From assembly GCA_028714735.1 (NCBI GenBank), contig JAQTLU010000022.1:1-41375 (forward strand): a stretch of DNA of 41,375 nucleotides, in the 5' to 3' direction. The notes beneath the pieces were generated by a model, which was not told where the DNA came from, searched no databases, and saw nothing but the letters and a program-made list of their open reading frames with translations. Both the position numbers and the translations under genes were made by a program. Positions 1-7,416 of the stretch are shown here, in pieces; positions within the stretch are counted from its first letter, which is position 1, and every line of letters starts with the position of its first letter. This DNA comes from Gallionellaceae bacterium. GTDB taxonomy: Bacteria; Pseudomonadota; Gammaproteobacteria; Burkholderiales; Thiobacillaceae.

Positions 1-1
1 C

Positions 2-922
2 CCACCGACGTGGGTCCAGCAGACGCCCGATCTGAAGACGCGGGCCTATACCGTCCAGGTCGGCATGTGGACGGGGCAGATCCCCGAGACCGAGGTGGTC
101 TGGTTCCGCCACCCGGACCCGGCCAGCCCCTACGGGCGCGGCACAGGTATCGTGCAGGCGCTAGGCGATGAGCTGGAAATTGACGAGTATGCCGCGAAGA
201 TGCTCAAGACGCGGTTTTACTCAGGGGCACGAGCGGACTTCACCATCAGCCCGAAGCTCAGGGAAGGCGAAGACCCCATCAGCCCCGAGGAAGTCAAGCG
301 GCTCAAGGAAGGTTGGCTGCAGGATCACGAAGGCTTTGCCAAAGCCAGCCGCCCCTACTTCTCCAGCCTGCCCATCGAGGTGAACGTCGTCTCGCAGACG
401 TTTGCCGAGTTGCAGATGCTGGAGTTGCGCCGGCAGGAGCGGGACACCATCCTGCAGGTCTACGGCGGGCTGCCCCCGGAGTGGATGGGGATCATCGAGA
501 ACAGCAATCGGGCCACGATCGACAGCGCCGACTATCTGGCGATGAAGCAAGTTGTGGTGCCCCGCCTGGAGTTTCAGCGCAGCGTTCTGCAACAGCAGCT
601 CGTGCCGCAGTTCGATCCGCGGCTCGTGCTGGACTACGAGAACCCGGTGGCCGAGGACCGCGCGTATCACCTGGAAGTCATGCGGTCCATGCCGGAAGTC
701 GTGACGGTGAATGAGTGGCGTGCGCAGGCGGGCCTGCCCGAGATGGACGATGACACCGGGGACAACCACATCCTGCGCTTAGGCATTGAGATCAAGCCGA
801 CCCTGGAAGAGAGCGAAGAGCCGGACTACGCAGGCGAAGCCGTGATTGGCGGCGGGCGTGTGCCGGCGCCGAATCCGCCGGGGGGCGACGTGCCGAGCCC
901 GAGCCAGTTGGGGGTGCGATGA
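2..922 (+). CDS. Phage portal protein (5' end outside window)
   Basis: The reading frame is open from base 2 to the stop at 920-922, so the N-terminus lies upstream of the window. The portal forms the dodecameric ring at one capsid vertex through which DNA is packaged and to which the neck attaches. The sequence shows portal hallmarks: the block reading PYGRGTGIVQALGDELEIDE, then a helical stretch with RFYSGARADF, a stem-like helix region around LRRQERDTILQVYGGLPPEWMGI, and an acidic, Pro/Gly-rich C-terminal tail. Position directly before a minor head protein and a prohead protease supports this; terminase should lie just upstream. Its stop overlaps the next start (ATGA). Confidence 0.9.
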   Translation, partial: PPTWVQQTPDLKTRAYTVQVGMWTGQIPETEVVWFRHPDPASPYGRGTGIVQALGDELEIDEYAAKMLKTRFYSGARADFTISPKLREGEDPISPEEVKRLKEGWLQDHEGFAKASRPYFSSLPIEVNVVSQTFAELQMLELRRQERDTILQVYGGLPPEWMGIIENSNRATIDSADYLAMKQVVVPRLEFQRSVLQQQLVPQFDPRLVLDYENPVAEDRAYHLEVMRSMPEVVTVNEWRAQAGLPEMDDDTGDNHILRLGIEIKPTLEESEEPDYAGEAVIGGGRVPAPNPPGGDVPSPSQLGVR

Positions 923-1008
923 AACTGCTCTGGTGGTCGCTGGTGGCCGTCGTGCTGGGCGCGCTCGTGGGCCTGCTCGCGGACCCCGACGACCCGCGGA
1001 GGTCGTAA
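919..1008 (+). CDS. Micro membrane protein 1 (29 aa)
   Basis: A 29-residue reading frame starts on the ATG that overlaps the portal stop (ATGA). After MKLLWW comes one hydrophobic helix of about 20 residues, rich in Leu, Val, Ala and Gly, and then a short charged tail (DPDDPRRS). The composition is that of a single-pass membrane peptide. It is the first of four such peptides packed without gaps between portal and minor head protein, which argues that the frame is translated. Function is unknown; no family recognised. Confidence 0.5.
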   Translation: MKLLWWSLVAVVLGALVGLLADPDDPRRS

Positions 1009-1014
1009 GGCGAT

Positions 1015-1104
1015 ATGCGGTTAGGGCAATTCCTTGCGTGGGCGCTGCCGGGCCTGGTGAGTTACTTCCTGGTGTGGGCGGGCACGCAGCGCGGGCGGCA
1101 GTAG
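1015..1104 (+). CDS. Micro membrane protein 2 (29 aa)
   Basis: A 29-residue frame starts 6 bases after the previous stop. It reads MRLGQFLAWALPGLVSYFLV, then WAGTQRGRQ: one hydrophobic helix followed by a positively charged end, consistent with a single membrane span and a cytoplasmic C-terminus. The GGTCGTAAGG just upstream gives only a weak ribosome-binding site. It is probably translated by coupling to its upstream neighbour. Function unknown. Confidence 0.4.
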   Translation: MRLGQFLAWALPGLVSYFLVWAGTQRGRQ

Positions 1105-1106
1105 CG

Positions 1107-1193
1107 ATGCTCGATGTCCTCGGCGCCTCAGCCGCGATCCTGTGTCTCTGGATTGCGTGTGTGTTGGCGATTCTGCGTAAGCGGGAGCCGTGA
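1107..1193 (+). CDS. Micro membrane protein 3 (28 aa)
   Basis: A 28-residue frame starts 2 bases after the previous stop. MLDVLGASAAILCLWIACVL is followed by AILRKREP, again one hydrophobic helix with a basic C-terminus. Two Cys residues lie in the helix. The stop codon shares a base with the start of the next micro-protein (TGATG), a coupling arrangement used throughout this genome. Function unknown. Confidence 0.45.
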   Translation: MLDVLGASAAILCLWIACVLAILRKREP

Positions 1194-1291
1194 TGCTGGA
1201 ATTGATCGTGGTGGGTGCGTTGATCAGCGTGGCGGCGAGCGCCTTCGCCTTTGTCCTGGGCTATCTCGTCGGCCGGCTGGAGCGGGACTGA
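1193..1291 (+). CDS. Micro membrane protein 4 (32 aa)
   Basis: A 32-residue frame is coupled by TGATG to the previous one and abuts the GTG start of the minor head protein. MLELIVVGALISVAASAFAF is followed by VLGYLVGRLERD: one hydrophobic helix with small residues and a charged C-terminus. Fourth in a row of similar one-helix peptides. They could be separate small proteins or remnants of a decayed gene, but each has its own start and stop at coupling distance. Function unknown. Confidence 0.45.
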   Translation: MLELIVVGALISVAASAFAFVLGYLVGRLERD

Positions 1292-2152
1292 GTGGGCCAG
1301 CCTGCGGTCAACCGCGCCCTGGATCGGCTGGTCGCGCGGATCGAGCCGAAGTTGCGCCGGGCATTCCGCACGGCGGTGCTGCAGTTGCAGGCCAGCATCC
1401 CCCTGGACGCCATTGAGCGCGCCATTGCTCGCGGCGATGTGACCCCGGAGATTCTGGTGCGGTTGGCGACGTTTCCGGAGCGGCTGAAGCCGGTGGGCGC
1501 GGTCATCGCGCAGGGCTTCGAGCAGGCTGGGCTGAGTGAAGCCGGACACGTCGGGCGGCTGCTGGATGTGGCGGCCTCGTTCAACAGCGCCAACCCGCGC
1601 GCCGTCACCTGGGCCGCGACCGAAAGCGGGCAGTTGATTCGCCAGATTGACGAGGGCACGCGCCAAGCCGTGCAGGAAGTGATTGCCCGGTCGTTCACGG
1701 AAGCCCTGCCCCCGCGCGAGACGGCCCCGCTGATTCGAGATCTCGTGGGCCTAACCTCACAGCAAGAGATGGCGGTCATCAACTACCGCTTCACGCTGCT
1801 CGAAGAGGGGCGCAGTCCTGACGAGGTCGCCAGACTCGCGAAGCGCTACGCGACCAAGCTCCACAAGTACCGCGCCCGGACCATCGCCCGCACGGAAGCG
1901 TCGAAGAGTGCCAGCGCTGGCCAGCAGGAAGCGTGGCGGCAGGCCGCCGAGGAAGGCTACCTCGACCCGGAGACGGTCATCAAGGTCTGGATCGCGTCGC
2001 GCAAGGAAAACATGTGCGATGTGTGCGCGCATGAGTTGAATCAGCAGCGCGTCGTCGGCCTTGAGACCGCCTGGTCCTGCTCGCTGGGGGAAATTGCCCG
2101 GCCTCCGGCGCACGTTTGCTGTTTGTGCCGTAGTGCGCTGATTCCCGCGTAG
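1292..2152 (+). CDS. Minor head protein, Mu gpF / SPP1 gp7 type
   Basis: This 286-residue protein starts at a GTG directly after the preceding stop. It is helix-rich at the N-terminus and ends in a Cys/His-rich block: MCDVC, then PPAHVCCLCRSAL. That replaces the usual C-terminal PxHPxCRC pattern of the phage Mu F-like / SPP1 gp7 family, proteins that sit inside the head near the portal and may travel with the DNA. The middle RARTIARTEASKSASAGQQE block is characteristic of the family (conserved TE near an Arg-rich turn). Location between portal and protease is the standard one. Confidence 0.85.
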   Translation: MGQPAVNRALDRLVARIEPKLRRAFRTAVLQLQASIPLDAIERAIARGDVTPEILVRLATFPERLKPVGAVIAQGFEQAGLSEAGHVGRLLDVAASFNSANPRAVTWAATESGQLIRQIDEGTRQAVQEVIARSFTEALPPRETAPLIRDLVGLTSQQEMAVINYRFTLLEEGRSPDEVARLAKRYATKLHKYRARTIARTEASKSASAGQQEAWRQAAEEGYLDPETVIKVWIASRKENMCDVCAHELNQQRVVGLETAWSCSLGEIARPPAHVCCLCRSALIPA

Positions 2153-2161
2153 TCCGTTCCT

Positions 2162-2202
2162 CGCGCCGTCCTGGCGCGTCTGATTCCCCGCACCCTTGCG
2201 GG
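2162..2202 (+). promoter_or_regulatory. Two GC hairpins leading into the protease ribosome-binding site
   Basis: The 60-base gap before the protease holds two perfect hairpins: CGCGCC at 2162-2167 pairs with GGCGCG at 2173-2178 (5-base loop), and CCCGCA at 2187-2192 pairs with TGCGGG at 2197-2202 (4-base loop). The second 3' arm runs into the GGGAGG Shine-Dalgarno of the gene starting at 2213. There is no U-tract, so these are not simple terminators. They may tune translation or protect a processed mRNA end. Confidence 0.5.
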
Positions 2203-2212
2203 AGGTTTTCAC

Positions 2213-3340
2213 ATGGATCTCTGGACACTCGCCGACTGGTCGGCCGCGCTCGCGAAGGGCGAGACGCCGACTGGGGTGGTGCGTAAGACCTACCCGACGG
2301 ACAGCATTACCCCTGTCCCGAACACCGATGGGACCGAGTCCCGCCGGCTGCGCTTTGCTATCTCCACGGGTGCGGTTGATCGCCAGCATGACGTGATCGA
2401 CCCGACCGGCTGGGAGACGAACGACTACCTGAAGAATCCCATCGTCCTCTGGGCGCACAACTACGACGACTTGCCCGTGGCCAAGGCGATCAGCTTGGGT
2501 GTGGAGGGCAACGCGCTGATTGCCGAGGCCGAGTTTGTGCCCGGGGACGTGTATCCGTTTGCCGAAACGGTCTATCAGATGCTGAAGGGCGGGTTCCTGA
2601 ACGCCACGAGCGTCGGGTTCCGGCCGAAGAAGACCGCATTTGTGGAAGACCGGCAGGGCTACGACATCCAGCAGGCCGAGCTGTTGGAGTTCTCGATTGT
2701 GCCCGTGCCGGCGAACCCGGAGGCGCTGATTCTGGCCCGCAGTGCGGGCGTCGATGTGCAGCCCCTGGTGGACTGGGCGACGAAGACGCTGGCAGCCACC
2801 CAGGGGGAGGGCCGCTGGTTCCCGACCGCACTGGCCGAGAAGGCGCAGGCGGTCGTCGAAGCCGTGAGCCAGATCGCCGCGGGTGAGTTGCCTACCGCCC
2901 ACGTGGTGGAACAGGCTCCGGGAGAGTCGGCCAGCGCGGCTCCCCTGAGTAACGAAGCCGAACTCGACAACCCCGACATCAAGCGCGGGCGCGTCCTGTC
3001 CGCGAAAAACGAAACGCTCTTGCGGCAAGCGGTAGACTTGCTTGCCACTGTCCTCTCTCAACTCGACGCGCTGGCTCTGGTGGGTGATGAGCCCTCGGAC
3101 GCTGCGAGCGCCGAGCCTGCGGCCGTGGCCGCCGTGGAGCCGACGACCCCTGACCCGCCCAGCCCCGTCCTGGACGGCATCAGTCTCGTGCTGGCCGATC
3201 CCACTCCTCCCTCTCCCGTTCCTCCTGTCGTGGCGCTGACGGCTCGTGATCTGGATGACCTCGACGCCTACGTTCGAGGGCGCGTCCAGCACGGCATTCA
3301 GGCCGCGCTCGCTTCACTCACGGGTCGTCTCCCCGACTGA
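2213..3340 (+). CDS. Prohead protease, HK97 family, with long C-terminal extension
   Basis: The N-terminal half (residues about 35-190) matches the HK97-type prohead serine protease (S78): ISTGAVDRQHDVIDPTGWE, the catalytic His in LWAHNYDD (H82), the catalytic Ser in NATSVGF (S133), and the conserved LLEFSIVPVPANPEAL. The protease trims the capsid delta domain and scaffold during head maturation. The protein is 375 residues against roughly 200 for the bare protease. The C-terminal 180 residues are Ala/Pro-rich with helical segments and probably act as a fused scaffold. Start 2213 has GGGAGG 7 bases upstream. The capsid gene follows. Confidence 0.9.
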   Translation: MDLWTLADWSAALAKGETPTGVVRKTYPTDSITPVPNTDGTESRRLRFAISTGAVDRQHDVIDPTGWETNDYLKNPIVLWAHNYDDLPVAKAISLGVEGNALIAEAEFVPGDVYPFAETVYQMLKGGFLNATSVGFRPKKTAFVEDRQGYDIQQAELLEFSIVPVPANPEALILARSAGVDVQPLVDWATKTLAATQGEGRWFPTALAEKAQAVVEAVSQIAAGELPTAHVVEQAPGESASAAPLSNEAELDNPDIKRGRVLSAKNETLLRQAVDLLATVLSQLDALALVGDEPSDAASAEPAAVAAVEPTTPDPPSPVLDGISLVLADPTPPSPVPPVVALTARDLDDLDAYVRGRVQHGIQAALASLTGRLPD

Positions 3341-3359
3341 CCCGCTAGGAGTTCGTTTC

Positions 3360-4586
3360 ATGTCCGACACGATTACCAACGACCAGCTCGTGGCCCACAT
3401 CCGCGCAACCGTGGATGCGACGGTCGCGGAGGCGGTTGACGCATCGATCAAGAAGGCCGACGAGGCGCGCCAGACGCAGGTGCCGACGTGGTTCCAGGCG
3501 TTTGAGGCGCAGAAGGCCGCCGAGGCGGCGCGCAAGGACATCGACCACCTGGGGCGCTACCTGTTTGCGCTGGCCGCGGCCGGCGGGCGGCAGGGCGACG
3601 CTATCGATCTCGCCCGCAAGCAGTACACCGGCGGCGTGGCTGACGCGCTGGTCAAGACCCTGACCGCCTCGACCTTCACGGCGGGCGGCGCTGCGGTGCC
3701 CACGCAGGACGCCGCGGATATCATCGAGTTCCTGCGCCCGGCGTCCGTGATCCGGCGGCTCAGCCCGACCGTGTTGCCGATGCCCAACGGCAACCTCACC
3801 ATCCCGAAGCTGACGGGTGGCGCCACCGCGACCTATATCGCGGAAGCGGCGAACGCGGTGGCCTCGCAGGGCACCACGGGCACGCTGCAGCTCTCGGCCA
3901 AGAAGCTGATCACGATTGTCCCGATCAGCAACGACCTGTTGCGGTTTGCGAATCCGCAGCTCGACACCATGATCCGGCAGGATGCCATCACGGCGATGGC
4001 CAACCGGCAGGATCTGGCGTTCATCCGGGGCGACGGCTTGGCGGGTGTGCCCCGCGGGCTGCGCTCCTGGTGCTTGGCGGCCAACGTCGAGACGACCACG
4101 GCCGGCAACGCGCTGGCGGCGGTCACGACCAATCTCGGCACGCTCATGGCCGACCTGCTCAACGCCGACGTGCGGATGCTGCGGCCGGCGTGGCTGATGC
4201 ACCCCCGCACGTACATCTTCCTGACGACCATCCGGGACGGCAACGGCAACTTCGCGTTCCGGCCGGAGATGCTGTCGGGCGGGAACTTCCAGGGCACGCT
4301 CTGGGGGTATCCGTACGGGCTGACCACGCAGATCCCGATCAACCTCGCCGTCACGGCGACGGATGAGTCGGAAATCTACTTCGTGGACATGGCCGACTGC
4401 GTCATCGCGGACGCGGTCAACATGACCGTGGAGGTCGTGAACGGCGCGGCCTACTACAGCTCGGCCGGCACGCTCACGGGCGGCTTCTCGCGCGATGAGA
4501 CGATTCTCAAGATCGTCTCGGAGCACGATTTCGGCATGCGCCACGACGCGTCGGTGGCGTACCTGCAGGACGCGGACTGGTTCTAA
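3360..4586 (+). CDS. Major capsid protein, HK97 fold
   Basis: This 408-residue protein matches HK97-type capsid subunits in length and layout. The N-terminal 100 residues are helical and charged (AFEAQKAAEAARKDIDHLGR) like a cleavable delta domain. The shell domain follows with GGAAVPTQDAADIIEFLRP, RRLSPTVLPMPNGNLTIPKL, KKLITIVPISNDLLRF and the E-loop-like segment between. The C-terminal RDETILKIVSEHDFGMRH block is typical. The start at 3360 has AGGAG nearby; the frame is open further upstream, but that stretch overlaps the protease. Coat for the head; most abundant virion protein by inference. Confidence 0.93.
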   Translation: MSDTITNDQLVAHIRATVDATVAEAVDASIKKADEARQTQVPTWFQAFEAQKAAEAARKDIDHLGRYLFALAAAGGRQGDAIDLARKQYTGGVADALVKTLTASTFTAGGAAVPTQDAADIIEFLRPASVIRRLSPTVLPMPNGNLTIPKLTGGATATYIAEAANAVASQGTTGTLQLSAKKLITIVPISNDLLRFANPQLDTMIRQDAITAMANRQDLAFIRGDGLAGVPRGLRSWCLAANVETTTAGNALAAVTTNLGTLMADLLNADVRMLRPAWLMHPRTYIFLTTIRDGNGNFAFRPEMLSGGNFQGTLWGYPYGLTTQIPINLAVTATDESEIYFVDMADCVIADAVNMTVEVVNGAAYYSSAGTLTGGFSRDETILKIVSEHDFGMRHDASVAYLQDADWF

Positions 4587-4611
4587 GGTTCACGTCTGTC
4601 TGATCCTGATC

Positions 4612-4637
4612 GGGGGCGGCTCTCACGGGCCGCTCCC
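4612..4637 (+). promoter_or_regulatory. Nine-base-pair hairpin after capsid gene
   Basis: GGGGGCGGC (4612-4620) pairs with GCCGCTCCC (4629-4637) around an 8-base loop, with one G-U pair. It lies between the capsid stop and the GGAG ribosome-binding site of the next gene. No run of T follows, so it is a poor intrinsic terminator. It may stabilise the capsid mRNA end or partly terminate. Confidence 0.5.
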
Positions 4638-4651
4638 GTTGCGGAGTTTCC

Positions 4652-5179
4652 ATGAATCAAGCGTATCTGCGGAGCGGGGCTGACTACCTCACCTTCGTTC
4701 CGTTCAACTCGTGCCAGAGTTCGCTGACCTGCACGGAGTATTCGACGGGCAGCGGCACGACCCTCACGGGCAAGGCCGTGGACCTGTTGACGTATCCCGG
4801 CTACCAGACGGCCATCGTGGCGGTCGGCATTCGGGATTACACCATCGCGGAGTCCACGAACTCCAGTGAGCAGCCCGTGCTCACGGCGTACTTCCAGACG
4901 GACACGTCGTCGGCCTTCGGCGGGTCCACCACGCTCGGGTCCACGTTCACCATGAACCTGACGGCGTCCTCGGCGCAGTCCTCGGAAGAGGGCGTGCTGG
5001 TGGCGTCGGTCGATCTCAACCGCTCAGACTGCTATCGCTACATCCGCGCGTGTGTCGTGGTGGAGCGGTCCAGCGGCGACGGCGATGGCCCGATGGTTGC
5101 GCCGGTCTATGTCCTCTCGGGGCGTGACGTACCCGGCAGCACGCACAACGTGCAGTACGGCGGTGCCGTGTCTTCGTAA
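4652..5179 (+). CDS. Virion-associated protein, paralogue A (head decoration candidate)
   Basis: A 175-residue protein of unknown family. It is rich in Ser, Thr and Gly, low in charge, and predicted to be mostly beta. It shares with the next gene the block DTSS.FGGST..GSTFT, then LTASSAQSSE.GVLV, plus the SSGDGD turn and matching N- and C-terminal outlines, so the two are a tandem duplication. A beta-rich product directly after the capsid gene, with its own strong ribosome-binding site (CGGAG), fits a capsid decoration or head-fibre protein. That is inference from position; no known decoration protein is recognised. Confidence 0.7.
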   Translation: MNQAYLRSGADYLTFVPFNSCQSSLTCTEYSTGSGTTLTGKAVDLLTYPGYQTAIVAVGIRDYTIAESTNSSEQPVLTAYFQTDTSSAFGGSTTLGSTFTMNLTASSAQSSEEGVLVASVDLNRSDCYRYIRACVVVERSSGDGDGPMVAPVYVLSGRDVPGSTHNVQYGGAVSS

Positions 5180-5189
5180 CCTGTCTCAG

Positions 5190-5214
5190 AGGGGCGTCGC
5201 GCGGCGGCGCCCTT
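5190..5214 (+). promoter_or_regulatory. GC hairpin between the two paralogues
   Basis: AGGGGCG (5190-5196) pairs with CGCCCTT (5208-5214), one G-U pair, around an 11-base GC-rich loop that can pair further. The GGAG ribosome-binding site of the second paralogue follows immediately. This is the same hairpin-then-GGAG arrangement as before the first paralogue; no U-tract. Confidence 0.45.
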
Positions 5215-5227
5215 CGGAGTGTCTGCT

Positions 5228-5752
5228 ATGAATCTCCCGTTCTCCCGCGGGGCCGACGCGTACCTCAAGTTTGTGCCGCTGATGAGTTCCGCCGATGTCG
5301 TGCTGAACTCCTCAGATGGTGCGGGGACGACGGACGGCTCCTCGTTCTACGGAAACACCCTGGACCTCAACACCTACAGGGGGTTTCAGAGCATCACGGC
5401 CGTGATCGGCGTGCATACGTACCAGTTGAGCGCGACCGGCACGACTGACTCAACCAACATCACCAACGTGCGGGGCCACTGGGTAACGGACACCTCGTCC
5501 GGTTTCGGCGGCTCCACGGCGTTCGGGTCTACCTTCACGCTCACGCTCACGGCGTCCTCGGCGCAGTCGAGCGAGATGGGTGTGCTGGTGGGCACCATGC
5601 GGGTGGATTCGTCCAGCGTATCTCGCTACGTGCGGTTCTTGTCAGTGGCAGAACTGTCCAGCGGGGATGGCGACACCCTTTCCCTTGGTGGCTGCTACAT
5701 CCTGGCCGGCGGCGATCAGTTGCCGACGACCAACAGCTCGAAGTTTGACTAG
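5228..5752 (+). CDS. Virion-associated protein, paralogue B (head decoration candidate)
   Basis: A 174-residue paralogue of the upstream gene. The ATG at 5228 is chosen because GGAG sits about 8 bases upstream; a GTG at 5219 in the same frame is less likely. The shared core is DTSSGFGGSTAFGSTFTLTL then TASSAQSSEMGVLVG. The N-terminal 60 residues and the C-terminus have diverged strongly, as expected if the two copies now occupy different sites on the particle. Beta-rich, no membrane segment, no signal peptide. Role by position: virion surface or decoration protein; unproven. Confidence 0.7.
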   Translation: MNLPFSRGADAYLKFVPLMSSADVVLNSSDGAGTTDGSSFYGNTLDLNTYRGFQSITAVIGVHTYQLSATGTTDSTNITNVRGHWVTDTSSGFGGSTAFGSTFTLTLTASSAQSSEMGVLVGTMRVDSSSVSRYVRFLSVAELSSGDGDTLSLGGCYILAGGDQLPTTNSSKFD

Positions 5753-5763
5753 TGACCGTGGGT

Positions 5764-5792
5764 GGGGCGTCGGGCTGTCCGGCGCCCGCCCC
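5764..5792 (+). promoter_or_regulatory. GC hairpin before the GT42-like gene
   Basis: GGGGCG (5764-5769) can pair with CGCCCC (5787-5792), with further internal pairing of CGGGC and GCCCG. It is followed by the GGGAGG ribosome-binding site of the gene starting at 5810. No U-tract. Confidence 0.4.
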
Positions 5793-5809
5793 CTTGTCTG
5801 GGAGGGTGT

Positions 5810-6772
5810 ATGAGTGGAAGCGGAGGAGCCCCGCCCGCCGATCTCGTGCAGGCGGCGCTGGCACGGATGCGGTCTGACCCGATGGGCTACATCCCGCCCA
5901 TCTGGGCCGACGAGCAGGGGTTGCGCGACAAGGTCTGCATTGTGGGCTTTGCGGGGAGTACGCGCGAGGAGGCTCCCTTTCAGGACCGCAGCTTTGAGTT
6001 CTGGGGCATGAACCGGGCCCACGAGGTGTTCGACTACAGCGTGTTTACCCGCTGGTTTCAGATCCACAAGCGCAGTTGGTGGGACACGCCCGCGCGCGCG
6101 AAGAGCACGCAGTGGATGCGGACCTGTCCGATGCCGCTGTATCTGCACCAGGTCGAACCGGACATGCCGACCTCGATTTCCTACCCACGGGCCGCGATTG
6201 AGGCGGCGTTCAACCGCTACCTGCCGGAGTTGCCGGGTGGGCAGCCGGGCACGGGGCGCAATCGGGGGGAGCCCTACTACACGAACTCCGTCACCTGGAT
6301 GATGGCCTTGGCCGTCCTTGAGGGCTTTCAGGAAGTCCACGTCTACGGTGTGGACATGGTGACCGATGAGGAGTACGGCTACCAGCGGCCCAACTGTGAC
6401 TACTGGCTCGGTCTGATGGCGGGCCTGGGCATCAAGACGGTCGTGCCGAAGGATTCCGCCCTCTGCACGCAGGAATGGCTCTACGGCTACGGCGACCGCC
6501 CGCAGGACGAGGGCCTGCTGAATGACGCCGTGTTGACCAGCCGGCAGAAAGGCCTGACGCAAGAGCAAGCGCGCGCCGAAGCCGCCAGCCTGGTCTTGCG
6601 CGGGCACCTCGAAGAGATCCAACAGCTCAAGGCCATCCTCAAGCATCATCATCGCGGCGGCAAGACGGGGCTCAAGGCCTCGCTGGCGATGGGGCAGGCG
6701 CGCAGTCTGCCGGCGCAGCCGCCCAATAGCCCGCCCCCCGGGCCGGCGCCGAGCCCGCCCGTGAAAGGATAG
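5810..6772 (+). CDS. Uncharacterised protein resembling GT42/DUF115-type transferases
   Basis: A 320-residue protein. An N-terminal Rossmann-like strand and turn (KVCIVGFAGSTREEAPFQDR) is followed by SFEFWGMNRAHE and FTRWFQIHK. The later block YYTNSVTWMMALAVLEGFQE then VHVYGVDM recalls the pattern of sialyltransferase-like family GT42 and DUF115 proteins, where a Ser/Thr-Gly-containing helix precedes YLxGxD. I infer a glycosyltransferase-like fold; activity is not shown and the match is by eye. The C-terminus is a His-rich patch and a Pro-rich disordered tail. Start 5810 has GGGAGG upstream. It lies in the head operon, so it may modify or accompany the capsid. Confidence 0.5.
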   Translation: MSGSGGAPPADLVQAALARMRSDPMGYIPPIWADEQGLRDKVCIVGFAGSTREEAPFQDRSFEFWGMNRAHEVFDYSVFTRWFQIHKRSWWDTPARAKSTQWMRTCPMPLYLHQVEPDMPTSISYPRAAIEAAFNRYLPELPGGQPGTGRNRGEPYYTNSVTWMMALAVLEGFQEVHVYGVDMVTDEEYGYQRPNCDYWLGLMAGLGIKTVVPKDSALCTQEWLYGYGDRPQDEGLLNDAVLTSRQKGLTQEQARAEAASLVLRGHLEEIQQLKAILKHHHRGGKTGLKASLAMGQARSLPAQPPNSPPPGPAPSPPVKG

Positions 6773-6778
6773 TGTCTC

Positions 6779-7372
6779 ATGGCGTTTACGGATTGGTGGA
6801 TGCGCGGCCAGCCGGCGTTGGTCTTGGACAGCACGATCACGTCCAGCCAACTCGGGTCCGGCTCGGTCGGGTCGTCCGCGCTGGCAGCTGACGCGGTCGC
6901 CCCGGAGGACGTGAGCCCGAACGTCTGGGCGTTCATTCCCGGCGAAGCCTCGATTGTTCAGTCCAGCAAGTCGAGCGACAACGAGTGGTACGTCACCGTG
7001 CAATTGCGGGATGCCGACGGCACGGCCTACCCGCGCGTCATGCCCGTGCGGGTCTATCTGGGCACGACGGCGGCGGCCGGGTCGGCCGTGGCGTCCACGT
7101 CGTTCGGCTCGTTCCTCGTCGCGACCTCCGCCAATGTGGCGATGACCAGCGGCACGGCGTTCACGTCCACGCTGGCCGGGATTGTCACGACGACACATCT
7201 CGCCAACGTCGATTACGACTTCCTGACTGACTCCAGCGGCTATCTCACCCTGTGTTGTGAGTTGGCCACGGATGCGGCGTCTACGGATGTGCTGCATGTG
7301 GTCTGGGCGGGCGGGGCCTACCGCGCCTCCTCGTCACAGATCATCGGGTCCAGCTCGGTGACCACGGCGTAA
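6779..7372 (+). CDS. Hypothetical virion-type protein (197 aa)
   Basis: Not recognised. The protein is Ser/Thr/Ala-rich with few Lys residues and alternating hydrophobic strands such as EWYVTVQLRDADGTAYPRVM and VRVYLGTTAAAGSAV, consistent with a beta-sandwich. The N-terminus (LDSTITSSQLGSGSVGSSAL) resembles the linker that opens many phage fibre proteins. It follows the GT42-like gene by 6 bases and has GAAAGGA upstream. Candidate head fibre or decoration protein. Confidence 0.65.
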   Translation: MAFTDWWMRGQPALVLDSTITSSQLGSGSVGSSALAADAVAPEDVSPNVWAFIPGEASIVQSSKSSDNEWYVTVQLRDADGTAYPRVMPVRVYLGTTAAAGSAVASTSFGSFLVATSANVAMTSGTAFTSTLAGIVTTTHLANVDYDFLTDSSGYLTLCCELATDAASTDVLHVVWAGGAYRASSSQIIGSSSVTTA

Positions 7373-7375
7373 CTG

Positions 7376-7391
7376 CGACTCGGGCGAGTCG
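7376..7391 (+). promoter_or_regulatory. Perfect hairpin upstream of small neck gene
   Basis: CGACTC (7376-7381) pairs perfectly with GAGTCG (7386-7391) around a GGGC tetraloop, just after the stop at 7372. The GGAGGAGAG ribosome-binding site of the next gene starts 7 bases later. Same arrangement as at 2187, 4612 and 5190. Confidence 0.45.
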
Positions 7392-7416
7392 CCCTTTGGA
7401 GGAGAGCAGATCCTGT

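Noticed and set aside
1757-3292. Long minus-strand frame (511 codons) across minor head and protease genes
   Set aside because: Antisense shadow of two recognised genes with no ribosome-binding site or family signature.
4612-4637. Intrinsic terminator after the capsid gene
   Set aside because: Strong hairpin but no T-run follows, and the next gene appears to belong to the same operon.
5642-7297. Very long minus-strand open frame (551 codons)
   Set aside because: It runs antisense to well-supported + strand genes; the product is Arg/Gly/His-rich without any family pattern. High GC makes stops rare on the opposite strand.
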